From: Albimonas sp036154955
Lineage (GTDB): Bacteria > Pseudomonadota > Alphaproteobacteria > Rhodobacterales > Rhodobacteraceae
DNA: 28,864 nucleotides
Assembly (NCBI GenBank): GCA_036154955.1
Contig: JAYZWL010000031.1
Location: forward strand, 1 to 28,864
Direction of reading: 5' to 3'
The notes under the pieces were generated by a model. The model was not told the origin of the DNA, did no database searches, and saw only the letters and a list, made by a program, of their open reading frames with translations. A program made the position numbers and the translations under genes. Of the stretch, positions 9,806 through 19,757 are shown piece by piece; the stretch's first letter is position 1, and every line of letters starts with the position of its first letter.

Positions 9806-9925
9806 ATGTCCGGCCCGCACGTCGCGCGCGCCCTTCGCGCGCCGCGCCGCCACGCCCCGTCCGCGATCCGCGGCCCGCTCCCCTGCGGCCCCCTCTCCAA
9901 TGTCGCGGGCGGAGGGCGGGCATGA
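9806..9925 (+). CDS. Short leader ORF coupled to glpS (39 codons, unproven)
   Basis: A 39-codon frame starting at ATG 9806, preceded by the strong purine tract AGGGAGGG at 9793-9800 with 5-nt spacing, and ending in a TGA that overlaps the glpS start as ATGA. The predicted peptide (MSGPHVARALRAPRRH... ending GGGRA) is Arg/Pro/Ala-rich and resembles no family I recognise. The purine tract is a better ribosome-binding site than most in the window and is otherwise unexplained, since glpS has its own GGAGG at 9911-9915. It may be a translated leader that couples ribosome entry to glpS, a short regulatory peptide, or chance. No function is claimed. Confidence 0.35.
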   Translation: MSGPHVARALRAPRRHAPSAIRGPLPCGPLSNVAGGGRA

Positions 9926-11010
9926 CCCTGACCCTCGACGCGGTCAGCCGGACGGCGGGGGCGGAGACGCATATCCACCCCACCGACCTGACGCTCCAGC
10001 GCGGCGCGATGAACGTGCTGCTCGGCCCCACCCTGTCGGGCAAGACCTCGCTGATGCGGCTGATGGCGGGGCTGGACGCGCCGACCTCGGGCCGGGTGCT
10101 GTGGGAGGGGCGGGACGTCACCGGAATGCGGGTGCAGGACCGGCAGGTGGCCATGGTCTACCAGCAGTTCATCAACTACCCGTCGATGTCGGTCTACGAC
10201 AACATCGCCTCCCCCCTGCGCCTCCAGCGCCGCCCGGCGGCGGAGATCGACCGCAGGGTGCGCGACACCGCCGAGATGCTGAAGCTGACCCCGATGCTCT
10301 CCCGCCGCCCGCTGGAGCTTTCGGGCGGCCAGCAGCAGCGCTGCGCGCTGGCGCGCGCGCTGGCCAAGGGCGCGGGGCTGGTGCTGCTGGACGAGCCGCT
10401 CGCCAATCTCGACTACAAGCTGCGCGAGGAGCTGCGGGTGGAGATCCCCCGCATCTTCGAGGACTCCGGCGCCATCTTCGTCTACGCCACCACCGAGCCG
10501 GAGGAGGCGCTGCTGCTCGGCGGCCATGTCGCCACGCTCTGGGAAGGCCGCGTCACCCAGTTCGGCCCGACGCCGGAGGTCTATCGACGCCCCGTCGACG
10601 CCACCACCGCGCGGGTGTTCTCCGACCCGCCGATGAACTTCATCGCCGCCGAGAAGCGCGGCGACCGGCTGGTGTTCGAGGCCGGCGCCTCCGCCCCCGC
10701 CGGCGGCGCGCTCGCCGCCCTGCCCGACGGGCGGTATCAGGCGGGGTTCCGGCCCAACCATCTCGACCTCGCCTCCCACGCCCCCGACGCCATCCCCTTC
10801 GAGGCGCATCTGCGGGTGACGGAGCTGACGGGGTCGGAGACCTTCGTGCATCTCGACCATGCCGGCGCCCGCTGGGTGGGGCTGGTGCACGGGGTGCATG
10901 ACCTTGCGATCGGGGCGCCGCTGACCGTGTGGCTCGACCCCGCCCATGTCTATCTCTTCGCGCCCGACGGGCGGCTGGCCGCGCCCGCCGCCTATGCGGA
11001 CGCGGCCTGA
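9922..11010 (+). CDS. glpS: Glycerol-type ABC transporter ATP-binding protein GlpS
   Basis: A 362-aa ATPase of the sugar/glycerol (MalK-like) class with a C-terminal TOBE-type regulatory region. The stretch MNVLLGPTLSGKTSLMRLMAGLD (from residue 30) is characteristic of GlpS of the alphaproteobacterial glycerol importer first described in Rhizobium leguminosarum. Walker A is residues 35-42 (GPTLSGKT), the signature LSGGQ is intact at 133-137, and Walker B LVLLDE is at 153-158. The switch (H-loop) histidine is missing: the expected THDQ is replaced by TTEP, with Thr191 at the His position. With GlpT, which has the opposite pattern, it should form a heterodimer with one working ATP site. Start at 9922 has GGAGG six bases upstream and overlaps the end of a short leader ORF. 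First gene of the glpSTPQUV operon. Confidence 0.92.
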   Translation: MTLTLDAVSRTAGAETHIHPTDLTLQRGAMNVLLGPTLSGKTSLMRLMAGLDAPTSGRVLWEGRDVTGMRVQDRQVAMVYQQFINYPSMSVYDNIASPLRLQRRPAAEIDRRVRDTAEMLKLTPMLSRRPLELSGGQQQRCALARALAKGAGLVLLDEPLANLDYKLREELRVEIPRIFEDSGAIFVYATTEPEEALLLGGHVATLWEGRVTQFGPTPEVYRRPVDATTARVFSDPPMNFIAAEKRGDRLVFEAGASAPAGGALAALPDGRYQAGFRPNHLDLASHAPDAIPFEAHLRVTELTGSETFVHLDHAGARWVGLVHGVHDLAIGAPLTVWLDPAHVYLFAPDGRLAAPAAYADAA

Positions 11011-11027
11011 CGGAGGGGGGCGGCGGC

Positions 11028-12128
<1,101 letters not shown>

Positions 12129-12170
12129 CCGCCCCGCCCCCCTGCCCGAACACGAAAGGATCCCGTCCCG

Positions 12171-12186
12171 ATGATTGGCAAGCCCG

Positions 12187-12194
<8 letters not shown>
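12171..12194 (+). other. Seven-codon mini-ORF overlapping the glpP start
   Basis: ATG ATT GGC AAG CCC GAT GAA TGA, a 7-codon frame whose stop overlaps the glpP ATG at 12187. The only purine-rich site nearby, AAAGGA at 12155-12160, is spaced 10 nt from this ATG but 26 nt from the glpP ATG. Either the mini-ORF is translated and feeds ribosomes to glpP by re-initiation, or glpP itself uses the in-frame TTG at 12175. Sequence alone does not settle it. Confidence 0.3.
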
Positions 12195-13871
<1,677 letters not shown>

Positions 13872-13893
13872 TCGGGAAAGGGGAGGATCCGCA

Positions 13894-14166
13894 ATGGCAT
13901 GGATGGCCTGGACCACCGAGACCGCGATCTTCTTCGCCGTCATCGCGGCGCTGCTGGCGAGCTTCACCTTCCTCGCCATCCGCTTTCCCGAGACGCCCCG
14001 GCGCGGCGCGCTGGGGATCGAGACCACGCGCGGCGACCGGCTGTTCATCACGCTGCTCGGCTCCGCCTTCATCAACCTCGCCTGGCTGGCGCTGTCGGGG
14101 CTGCCGCAGCCCTGGGCGCTGGCCCTGTGCCTGGTCTACGCCGCGGCGGTGTTCCGCTGGGTGTGA
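13894..14166 (+). CDS. glpU: DUF2160 small membrane protein GlpU
   Basis: A 90-aa protein with two hydrophobic segments (about residues 8-29 and 50-67, with a third short one at 71-88), fitting the DUF2160 family found almost only inside glycerol ABC transporter operons. It sits between the permease glpQ and the binding protein glpV, the standard place. Start at 13894 is supported by GGGGAGG about 10 nt upstream. The conserved-looking middle, RFPETPRRGALGIETTRGDRLF, is cytoplasmic or periplasmic depending on topology. Its molecular role is not established; it may be an accessory membrane subunit of the transporter. Confidence 0.85.
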   Translation: MAWMAWTTETAIFFAVIAALLASFTFLAIRFPETPRRGALGIETTRGDRLFITLLGSAFINLAWLALSGLPQPWALALCLVYAAAVFRWV

Positions 14167-14171
14167 ACGCC

Positions 14172-14207
14172 GCCCCCGGCCCGCCACGGGAGAGGCGGGC
14201 CGGGGGC
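14172..14207 (+). promoter_or_regulatory. 14-bp intercistronic stem-loop between glpU and glpV
   Basis: A perfect stem with arms 14172-14185 and 14194-14207 (core CCCCCGGCCCGCC / GGCGGGCCGGGGG) and an 8-nt loop ACGGGAGA, starting 5 nt after the glpU stop. It is followed by TTCATAAC rather than a T-run, so it is a poor intrinsic terminator. Stem-loops in this position commonly protect or process ABC-operon mRNA so that the binding protein is made in excess of the membrane subunits; that role is inferred. Confidence 0.7.
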
Positions 14208-14242
14208 TTCATAACAAGACGTCCGCAGGGAGGACCCCAACC

Positions 14243-15955
14243 ATGAAGCTTCCGCTCAGATCCACAACCGCGCTGGCGCTGGCCATCGCGCTGCTCGGCG
14301 CGCCGGCGCAGGCCGACATGGAGGCCGCGAAGGCCTTCCTCGACGCCGAGATCGGCGACCTCTCCGCGCTTTCCCGCGCGGATCAGGAGGCCGAGATGCA
14401 ATGGTTCATCGACGCCGCCAAGCCCTTCGCCGGCATGGACATCCGCGTGGTGTCCGAGACGATCACCACCCATGAATACGAATCCAAGGTGCTGGCGCCG
14501 GCCTTCTCCGCCATCACCGGCATCAAGATCACCCACGACCTGATCGGCGAAGGCGACGTGGTGGAGAAACTCCAGACCCAGATGCAGTCCGGAGAGAACA
14601 TCTACGACGCCTATATCAACGACTCGGACCTGATCGGCACCCACTGGCGCTACCAGCAGGCCCGCAACCTGACCGAGTGGATGGCGGGCGAAGGCGCCGA
14701 CGTCACCAATCCAGGCCTCGACCTGGAGGATTTCATCGGCCTCAGCTTCACCACCGGGCCGGACGGCAAGCTCTACCAGTTGCCCGACCAGCAGTTCGCG
14801 AACCTCTACTGGTTCCGCTACGACTGGTTCACCGACCCCGCGATCATGGCCGAGTTCAAGGAGAAATACGGCTACGACCTCGGCGTCCCGGTCAACTGGT
14901 CGGCCTATGAGGACATCGCCGAATTCTTCACCGGGCGCGAGATCGACGGCCAGAAGGTCTATGGCAACATGGACTACGGCAAGAAGGACCCGTCGCTCGG
15001 CTGGCGCTTCACCGACGCCTGGATGTCGATGGCCGGCATGGGCGACAAGGGCGAGCCCAACGGCCTGCCCGTCGACGAATGGGGGATCCGGGTCAACGAA
15101 AACTCCCAGCCCGTCGGCTCCTGCGTCGCCCGGGGCGGGGCCACCAACTCCCCGGCCGCCGTTTACGCCATTGAAAAATATGTCAAATGGCTGAACGAAT
15201 ACACGCCCCCTGCGGCCGCCGGCATGACCTTCGGCGAAGCCGGGCCGGTGCCCGCCCAGGGCGCGATCGCCCAACAGATGTTCTGGTACACCGCCTTCAC
15301 CGCGGACATGGTCGGCGACGGCGCCAAGGCGGTGCTGGATGACGAGGGCATGCCCAAATGGCGCATGGCCCCCTCCCCGCACGGCGCCTACTGGGAGGAC
15401 GGCATGAAGGTCGGCTACCAGGACGCGGGCTCCTGGACGCTGATGAAGTCGACCCCGGTCGACCGGGCCAAGGCCGCCTGGCTCTACGCCCAGTTCGTCA
15501 CCTCCAAGACCGTGGACGTGAAGAAGGCCCATACCGGGCTGACCTTCATCCGCGAATCCACCATCCAGCACGACAGTTTCACCGAGCGCGCGCCCAAGCT
15601 CGGCGGACTGGTGGAGTTCTACCGCTCCCCCGACCGGGTGCGCTGGTCGCCCACCGGCACCAACATCCCCGACTACCCCAAGCTCGCGCAGCTGTGGTGG
15701 CAGAACATCGGGGACGCGTCCTCGGGCGCCAAGTCGGCGCAGGAGGCGCTGGACAGCCTTTGCGAACAGCAGGAGCGGGTGCTCCAGCGGCTGGAGCGGG
15801 CCGGCGTGCAGGGCGATCTCGGCCCGAAGCTGAACGAGGAGAAGGGGGCCGACTACTGGCTCGCCCAGCCCGGCGCCCCCAAGCCCAAGCTGGCGGACGA
15901 GAAGCCGGCGCCGGAGACCGTCTCCTACGACGAGCTGATCCAGTCGTGGAAGTGA
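14243..15955 (+). CDS. glpV: Glycerol-type ABC transporter substrate-binding protein GlpV
   Basis: A 570-aa periplasmic solute-binding protein, longer than most sugar-binding proteins but normal for GlpV. It starts with a clear Sec signal peptide, MKLPLRSTTALALAIALLGAPAQA, cut after about residue 24. The mature part begins with a polar helix, then DIRVVSETITTHEYESKVLAPAFSAITGIKI, followed by INDSDLIGTHWRYQQ and other stretches typical of the family; it has no lipobox. The ATG at 14243 has AGGGAGGA 8-15 nt upstream. The longer frame extending back through glpQ is a shadow. It is the last gene of the transporter operon, separated from glpU by a strong stem-loop and followed by terminator-like hairpins. 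The natural ligand is presumably glycerol or a related polyol. Confidence 0.92.
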   Translation: MKLPLRSTTALALAIALLGAPAQADMEAAKAFLDAEIGDLSALSRADQEAEMQWFIDAAKPFAGMDIRVVSETITTHEYESKVLAPAFSAITGIKITHDLIGEGDVVEKLQTQMQSGENIYDAYINDSDLIGTHWRYQQARNLTEWMAGEGADVTNPGLDLEDFIGLSFTTGPDGKLYQLPDQQFANLYWFRYDWFTDPAIMAEFKEKYGYDLGVPVNWSAYEDIAEFFTGREIDGQKVYGNMDYGKKDPSLGWRFTDAWMSMAGMGDKGEPNGLPVDEWGIRVNENSQPVGSCVARGGATNSPAAVYAIEKYVKWLNEYTPPAAAGMTFGEAGPVPAQGAIAQQMFWYTAFTADMVGDGAKAVLDDEGMPKWRMAPSPHGAYWEDGMKVGYQDAGSWTLMKSTPVDRAKAAWLYAQFVTSKTVDVKKAHTGLTFIRESTIQHDSFTERAPKLGGLVEFYRSPDRVRWSPTGTNIPDYPKLAQLWWQNIGDASSGAKSAQEALDSLCEQQERVLQRLERAGVQGDLGPKLNEEKGADYWLAQPGAPKPKLADEKPAPETVSYDELIQSWK

Positions 15956-15962
15956 CTCGGGA

Positions 15963-16024
15963 CCCGGACGCGATCCGGGCCTGAGAAAACCACCGGAGGC
16001 CGCGGGACGTTCCCCGCGGCCTCC
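15963..16024 (+). terminator. Tandem hairpins after glpV, probable terminator
   Basis: Two stem-loops follow the glpV stop by 7 nt. The first is CCCGGA-CGCGA-TCCGGG (15963-15979). The second is stronger: 12-bp arms GGAGGCCGCGGG (15995-16006) and CCCGCGGCCTCC (16013-16024) with a 6-nt loop, preceded by GAGAAAACC and followed by TGCATT. The T-run is poor, so efficiency as an intrinsic terminator is uncertain, but position and stability fit an operon end. Confidence 0.6.
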
Positions 16025-16117
16025 TGCATTCCGACCGCCCGCGACCCCGCGCCGGCTCGGCCCCGCCGGACGTCTCGGGCAGGGTCGCGCCCCACCCAGC
16101 CAATCCGGAGCCCCGCC

Positions 16118-17260
16118 ATGACCCCGTTCAGCTTCCTCACCGCGACCGAGATCCGCTTCGGCCGGGGAACCGCCGACGGCGCGGCGCAGGCGGCGGCGGG
16201 GATGGGCGCGCGGGCGCTGCTGGTCCATGGCGCGACAGCCGCGCGGGCCGACTGGCTGGCCGCGGCGGTGGAAGCCGCCGGCCTCTCCGTCGCCCGCTTC
16301 GCCTGCCCGGGGGAGCCCGACGCGCCGCTGATAGAGGCCGGCGTCGCCGCCGCCCGCGCCCATGGGGCGGAGGTGGTGCTGAGCCTCGGCGGCGGCGCCG
16401 CCATCGACGCGGGCAAGGCCATCGCCGCGCTCGCCCCCGCCGCCCGCCCGATGACGGACCATCTGGAAGTGGTCGGCCGCGGCCTGCCGCTGGAAGCCGC
16501 GCCCCTGCCCTTCATCGCCCTGCCCACCACCGCCGGCACCGGGGCGGAGGTCACGAAGAACGCCGTCATCCTCGCCCCCGCCGACCGTCGCAAGGTGTCG
16601 CTGCGCGATCCGCGGATGCTGCCCCGCCTCGCCATCGTCGACCCCGCGCTGACCGATGACCTTCCCCGCGCGGTGACGCTGGCCAGCGGCCTCGACGCCG
16701 TGACCCAGGTGATCGAGCCCTATCTGTGTTCGAAGGCCAACCCGCTGACCGACGCGCTCTGCCGCGACGCGATCCCCCGCGGCCTCGCCGCGCTGGCGAC
16801 GCTGATGGCGGGCGAGGACCGGGACGCGAGGGACGCGCTCGCCTGGACCTCGCTCTGCGGCGGGCTGGCGCTGGCCAATTCCGGGCTGGGCGCGGTGCAC
16901 GGGCTGGCCGGGGTTATCGGCGGCATGGCCCCCTCCGCCCCGCATGGCGCGGTCTGCGGGGCGCTGCTGCCCGCGATCCTCGCCGCCAACGAAGCCGCGC
17001 TGGGCGCCGCCGCCTCCCCCCGCTTCGCCGAGGTGCGGGGCTGGATCGCCGGCGCGCTGGGCGGCGCGCCCGCCGACGCGCCGGCAAGGCTGGCGGGCTG
17101 GGCGCGGGCGCAGGGCCTGCCCGGCCTCGGCGCCATGGGCGTGGCGGAGGCGGAGCTTCCCGCCATCGCCGCCGCCTCCGCCGCCTCGTCCTCGATGAAG
17201 GCCAACCCCGCGGCCCTGGGCGAAGCCGCCCTGACCGACGCGATGCGGGCGGCGTGGTAG
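16118..17260 (+). CDS. Iron-containing (group III) alcohol dehydrogenase
   Basis: A 380-aa cytoplasmic NAD(P)-dependent dehydrogenase of the Fe-ADH fold. The dinucleotide site GGGAAIDAGK is at residues 91-100 and PTTAGTGAEVTKNAV at 136-150. By alignment with FucO-type enzymes (Asp196, His200, His263, His277) the metal ligands should be Asp193, Gln197, His261 and His276, so the first histidine is replaced by glutamine (GLDAVTQVIEPY). This replacement is known in part of the family (the MDALTQ-type subgroup, which includes maleylacetate reductase relatives), so it may mark a subgroup rather than loss of function. The gene lies 160 bp downstream of glpV beyond a likely terminator and converges with the SDR gene with only 4 bp between stops. 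Substrate unknown; oxidation of an imported polyol is one possibility. Confidence 0.88.
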   Translation: MTPFSFLTATEIRFGRGTADGAAQAAAGMGARALLVHGATAARADWLAAAVEAAGLSVARFACPGEPDAPLIEAGVAAARAHGAEVVLSLGGGAAIDAGKAIAALAPAARPMTDHLEVVGRGLPLEAAPLPFIALPTTAGTGAEVTKNAVILAPADRRKVSLRDPRMLPRLAIVDPALTDDLPRAVTLASGLDAVTQVIEPYLCSKANPLTDALCRDAIPRGLAALATLMAGEDRDARDALAWTSLCGGLALANSGLGAVHGLAGVIGGMAPSAPHGAVCGALLPAILAANEAALGAAASPRFAEVRGWIAGALGGAPADAPARLAGWARAQGLPGLGAMGVAEAELPAIAAASAASSSMKANPAALGEAALTDAMRAAW

Positions 17261-17264
17261 GCGC

Positions 17265-18095
17265 CTACCCGGCCGCCGCCCCCGCGGCCCTCGCCCGCTC
17301 CCGGTTCACCCGGCGCAGATAGGCGAGATAGCCCACCGGCACCCGGCTGCCCCCGGTCAGCTGCACCACGGTCCCCGAGACCCATTCCGCAGCGTCCGAC
17401 ACCAGGTAGACGCAAAGCGGGCCCACATCCTCCGGCCGCCCCAGCCGGCCCATCGGCACGCTCTCCACCTGCTTCGCCTGCTGCTCGGGGCTGAGCCATG
17501 CGCCCATCTCCTCGGTCAGCACCACGCCGGGGGCGACGCCGTTGACCCGGATGCCCAGGTGCCCCCACTCCACCGCCATGGTGGCGGTCAGGTTCTCCAC
17601 CCCCGCCTTGGCGGCGCCGTATTGCCCGGTCATCGGATTGGGCTGGGAGCCGGAGCGCGAGGTGATGTTGACGATCGCCCCGCCCCGCCCCTGCGCCGCC
17701 ATGGCCCGCGCCGCGGCCTGGGCGGCGAAGAAGGTGGCCTTCAGGTTCAGGTCGAGCACCCGGTCCCACTGCCCTTCGTCCAGGTCGATCAGCCGCCCCA
17801 CGTCGCCGGGCGCGGCGGATCCGGCGTTGTTCACCCAGCCGTCGAGCCGACCGAAGGCGGCGGTCGCGGCCGCCGCGATCGCCTCGCCGGCCCCCGGCGC
17901 GGTGATGTCGCCCGGCAGCGTCAGCGCCCGGCCGCCGGCGGCGCGGATCGCGTCGGCCGTCGCCTCCAGCGGCGCCGCGGCGCGGCCGGTCAGCACCACC
18001 GCCGCGCCGGCCTCGGCCATGGCGAGGCCGATTCCCCGGCCGATGCCGCGGCCGCCGCCGGTGACCACCACGACCTTGTCACGAAGCGAGAACAT
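17265..18095 (-). CDS. SDR family oxidoreductase
   Basis: A 276-aa classical short-chain dehydrogenase/reductase. TGGGRGIG (residues 12-19) binds the nicotinamide cofactor, NNAG is at 89-92, and the catalytic set is Ser146, Tyr159 and Lys163 (13 residues from Ser to Tyr, as usual). The C-terminus carries a polar extension after the usual GG end (SRVPVGYLAYLRRVNRERARAAG). Start at 18095 has GGAGGAGGG about 8-16 nt upstream and places the cofactor site at the normal distance; the longer frame to 18254 crosses regulatory sequence. It diverges from the TRAP/acyl-CoA dehydrogenase operon and has a copy of the same palindrome about 70 bp upstream, so it is probably co-regulated and may oxidise an alcohol intermediate of the same pathway. 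Substrate unknown. Confidence 0.9.
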   Translation of the reverse strand: MFSLRDKVVVVTGGGRGIGRGIGLAMAEAGAAVVLTGRAAAPLEATADAIRAAGGRALTLPGDITAPGAGEAIAAAATAAFGRLDGWVNNAGSAAPGDVGRLIDLDEGQWDRVLDLNLKATFFAAQAAARAMAAQGRGGAIVNITSRSGSQPNPMTGQYGAAKAGVENLTATMAVEWGHLGIRVNGVAPGVVLTEEMGAWLSPEQQAKQVESVPMGRLGRPEDVGPLCVYLVSDAAEWVSGTVVQLTGGSRVPVGYLAYLRRVNRERARAAGAAAG

Positions 18096-18165
18096 GAACC
18101 TGACCCTCCTCCCCCGCGCCCGGCGCGCGCCGGGGAGCCGGCGGGCGGAGGCGCGATTATTTCGA

Positions 18166-18185
18166 TTGCTTGCCAGAAAGCTATT
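18166..18185. promoter_or_regulatory. Operator-like palindrome, site A (SDR side)
   Basis: The 14-bp core GCTTGCCAGAAAGC at 18168-18181 is an imperfect palindrome (GCTTGC-CA-GAAAGC). Including flanks, 18 of 20 bases match site B on the other side of the region. It lies about 70-90 bp upstream of the SDR start. Likely target of a local regulator, plausibly the TetR protein encoded at 21674-22369. Confidence 0.55.
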
Positions 18186-18336
18186 TAATGGAACGCCCTC
18201 TGGCAACCGCCGCGCGCGCCCCGACAGCGCGTTGCGAGAAGGGGTCCCATCCATGCGCCAGGCGCGCCGCTCCGCCCGTCACGGGTGCGCCTCCGACCCT
18301 GCGCCTGCAGGGCGCCGTGACGGGGCGGCGCATTCC

Positions 18337-18405
18337 GCGCCCCGGGCTTGACCCGGAGCCTCATCCTCGCAACCGACGCGAGGCCCCGGGTCAAGCCCGG
18401 GGCGC
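18337..18405. repeat. Long palindromic intergenic repeat, copy 1
   Basis: Two 26-nt arms, 18337-18362 and 18380-18405, are reverse complements with one mismatch, separated by a 17-nt loop. The arm core is CCCCGGGTCAAGCCCGGGG-like. The same arm appears at 24555-24643 and 26936-26961. Such GGCCCCGGGTCA-type palindromes are frequent in intergenic DNA of alphaproteobacteria. Here it sits between two divergent promoters, not at a gene end. Confidence 0.8.
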
Positions 18406-18516
18406 CCAACCCCTTCGGCCGAACGCGGAACCCGACGCCCCGCCCCCCCTGCTCTCATCCGCCGCCCCGCCCGCTCACCCGGCCCGCCCGCCGCCGCCCG
18501 CCCCTGATTTCATCGC

Positions 18517-18559
18517 TTGCTTTCCAGAAAGCCATTCACTAGCTTTCCAGCAATCAATC
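18517..18559. promoter_or_regulatory. Operator-like palindromes, sites B and C (dctP side)
   Basis: Site B core GCTTTCCAGAAAGC (18519-18532) is a near-perfect palindrome, GCTTTC-CA-GAAAGC. Site C, GCTTTCCAGCAATC (18542-18555), is a weaker copy exactly 23 bp downstream, roughly two helical turns. They lie about 40-80 bp upstream of the dctP start and overlap the best promoter candidate. The pair suggests cooperative binding of two dimers by the regulator that also binds site A. Confidence 0.6.
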
Positions 18560-18595
18560 GTCCGACACAGGACGGATTCAGGGAGGACACGGACC

Positions 18596-19735
18596 ATGAC
18601 CACCCCTCGCGCCCGCCGCGCGCTCAGGGCCGCCTCCGCGGCGCTGGCCCTTCTCGCCGGCCTCGCCGCCGCCGCCCCCTCCGCCGCCACGGCGGAGGAG
18701 CTGCGCATCGCCACCGGCACCGCCTCCAAGAACTCGCTCAACGGCGCCGTGTTCCGCTTCGCCGAGCTGATCGAGGAGAAGACCGGCGGCGCCTATACCG
18801 GCAAGGTGTTCCCCGGCACGCTGGTCAGCTTCGCCGAGATGATCAACGCGGTGCGCGACGGCGTGGTGGACGTGGGCTACATCGTCACCGCCTACGCGCG
18901 GGCGGAATTCCCCTACACCAACCTGCTGACCGACATGTCCATGGCCACCGCCGACCCGCTGGTCGCCGGCGCCGCGCTGAACGAATTCGCCTTCTCGTGC
19001 GCGCCGTGCATGAAGGAGTTCGCGGCCCAGAACCAGATCTTCATGGGCTTCACCCCCGCCGGCCCTTACTACCTGATGTCGCGGCAGAAAATCGCCTCGC
19101 TGGCCGATTTCCCCGGCAAGTCGATCCGCGGCCTCGGCCCCTTCGGGCGGTGGGTGGAGGCGATGGGCGGCAAGTCGGTCGTCATCCCCTCCGGCGACAT
19201 CTACGAGGCGCTCAGCCAGGGCTCGCTCGACGGCAACACCCAGGGGCTCGACACGCTCAAGAACCTCTCCTACGGCGAAATCGTCGACTACGTGCTCGAC
19301 ATCCCCATCGGCCTGTTCCTCGCCTCCTCCATGTTCGACGTGAACCGGGACGTGTGGAACGACCTGACCGACGACCAGAAGCGCGCCTTCCTGACCGCCG
19401 CCGGCGAAAGCCACGCCGTCTCCACCGTCGGCTATTTCCAGGAGAACGACTATTTCCGCCATCATCCGGCGGAGGTCGACGTGGAGATCGTGCGGCCCGA
19501 CGCCGAACTGCTGGCCGCCTCGAAAGCCTTCCAGGCCGCCGACCTCGACACCGTCGCCGCCCAGGCGAAGGAGAAATACGGCATCGCCGACGCCGACGAG
19601 CGCGTCACCCGCATGAAGGCGCTGGTGGAGAAGTGGACCGAGATCCTCAAGGACGTGGACCGGGCCGACGTGAAGACCGTGGGGGAGATCTACGTGCGCG
19701 AGATCTTCTCCAAGGTCGACCCGGCCGGCCTGTGA
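18596..19735 (+). CDS. dctP: TRAP transporter substrate-binding protein DctP
   Basis: A 379-aa periplasmic binding protein of the TRAP (DctP) family. An Arg-rich start and Ala/Leu-rich core form a signal peptide cut near residue 33 (ATA|EELRIATG). Family features: VDVGYIVTAYARAEFPYTNL, and GKSIRGLGPFGRWVEAMGG, where Arg178 is at the position of the arginine that usually grips a substrate carboxylate, then GNTQGLDTLKNL. A Cys pair (135, 138) in SCAPC is unusual and could form a periplasmic disulfide. ATG 18596 has AGGGAGGA about 10 nt upstream; longer in-frame starts cross the operators and lack a signal peptide. The first gene of an operon with dctQ, dctM, a TetR gene and two acyl-CoA dehydrogenase genes, so the ligand is probably an organic acid later activated to a CoA ester. 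The dct name denotes the family only. Confidence 0.9.
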   Translation: MTTPRARRALRAASAALALLAGLAAAAPSAATAEELRIATGTASKNSLNGAVFRFAELIEEKTGGAYTGKVFPGTLVSFAEMINAVRDGVVDVGYIVTAYARAEFPYTNLLTDMSMATADPLVAGAALNEFAFSCAPCMKEFAAQNQIFMGFTPAGPYYLMSRQKIASLADFPGKSIRGLGPFGRWVEAMGGKSVVIPSGDIYEALSQGSLDGNTQGLDTLKNLSYGEIVDYVLDIPIGLFLASSMFDVNRDVWNDLTDDQKRAFLTAAGESHAVSTVGYFQENDYFRHHPAEVDVEIVRPDAELLAASKAFQAADLDTVAAQAKEKYGIADADERVTRMKALVEKWTEILKDVDRADVKTVGEIYVREIFSKVDPAGL

Positions 19736-19757
19736 CGCCTGAACGGCGGGAGCCCGC

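Larger units (their letters stand above)
18096..18595. other. SDR-dctP divergent intergenic region
   Basis: A 500-bp gap between divergent genes. Most of it is very GC-rich, with two AT-richer islands at about 18155-18190 (SDR side) and 18507-18560 (dctP side), each carrying the shared palindrome described separately. Between them lies a long inverted repeat. On the dctP side TTGCTT (18517-18522) and TAGCTT (18540-18545) are 17 nt apart and could be a weak promoter; on the minus strand AATAAT (18156-18161) could be a -10 for the SDR gene. No supported gene is contained. Confidence 0.5.

Noticed and set aside
14072..16945. 957-codon open frame antisense to glpV and the alcohol dehydrogenase
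   Set aside because: The product is His/Gly/Arg/Asp-rich without any domain, and runs opposite to well-recognised genes; long antisense frames are expected at this GC content.
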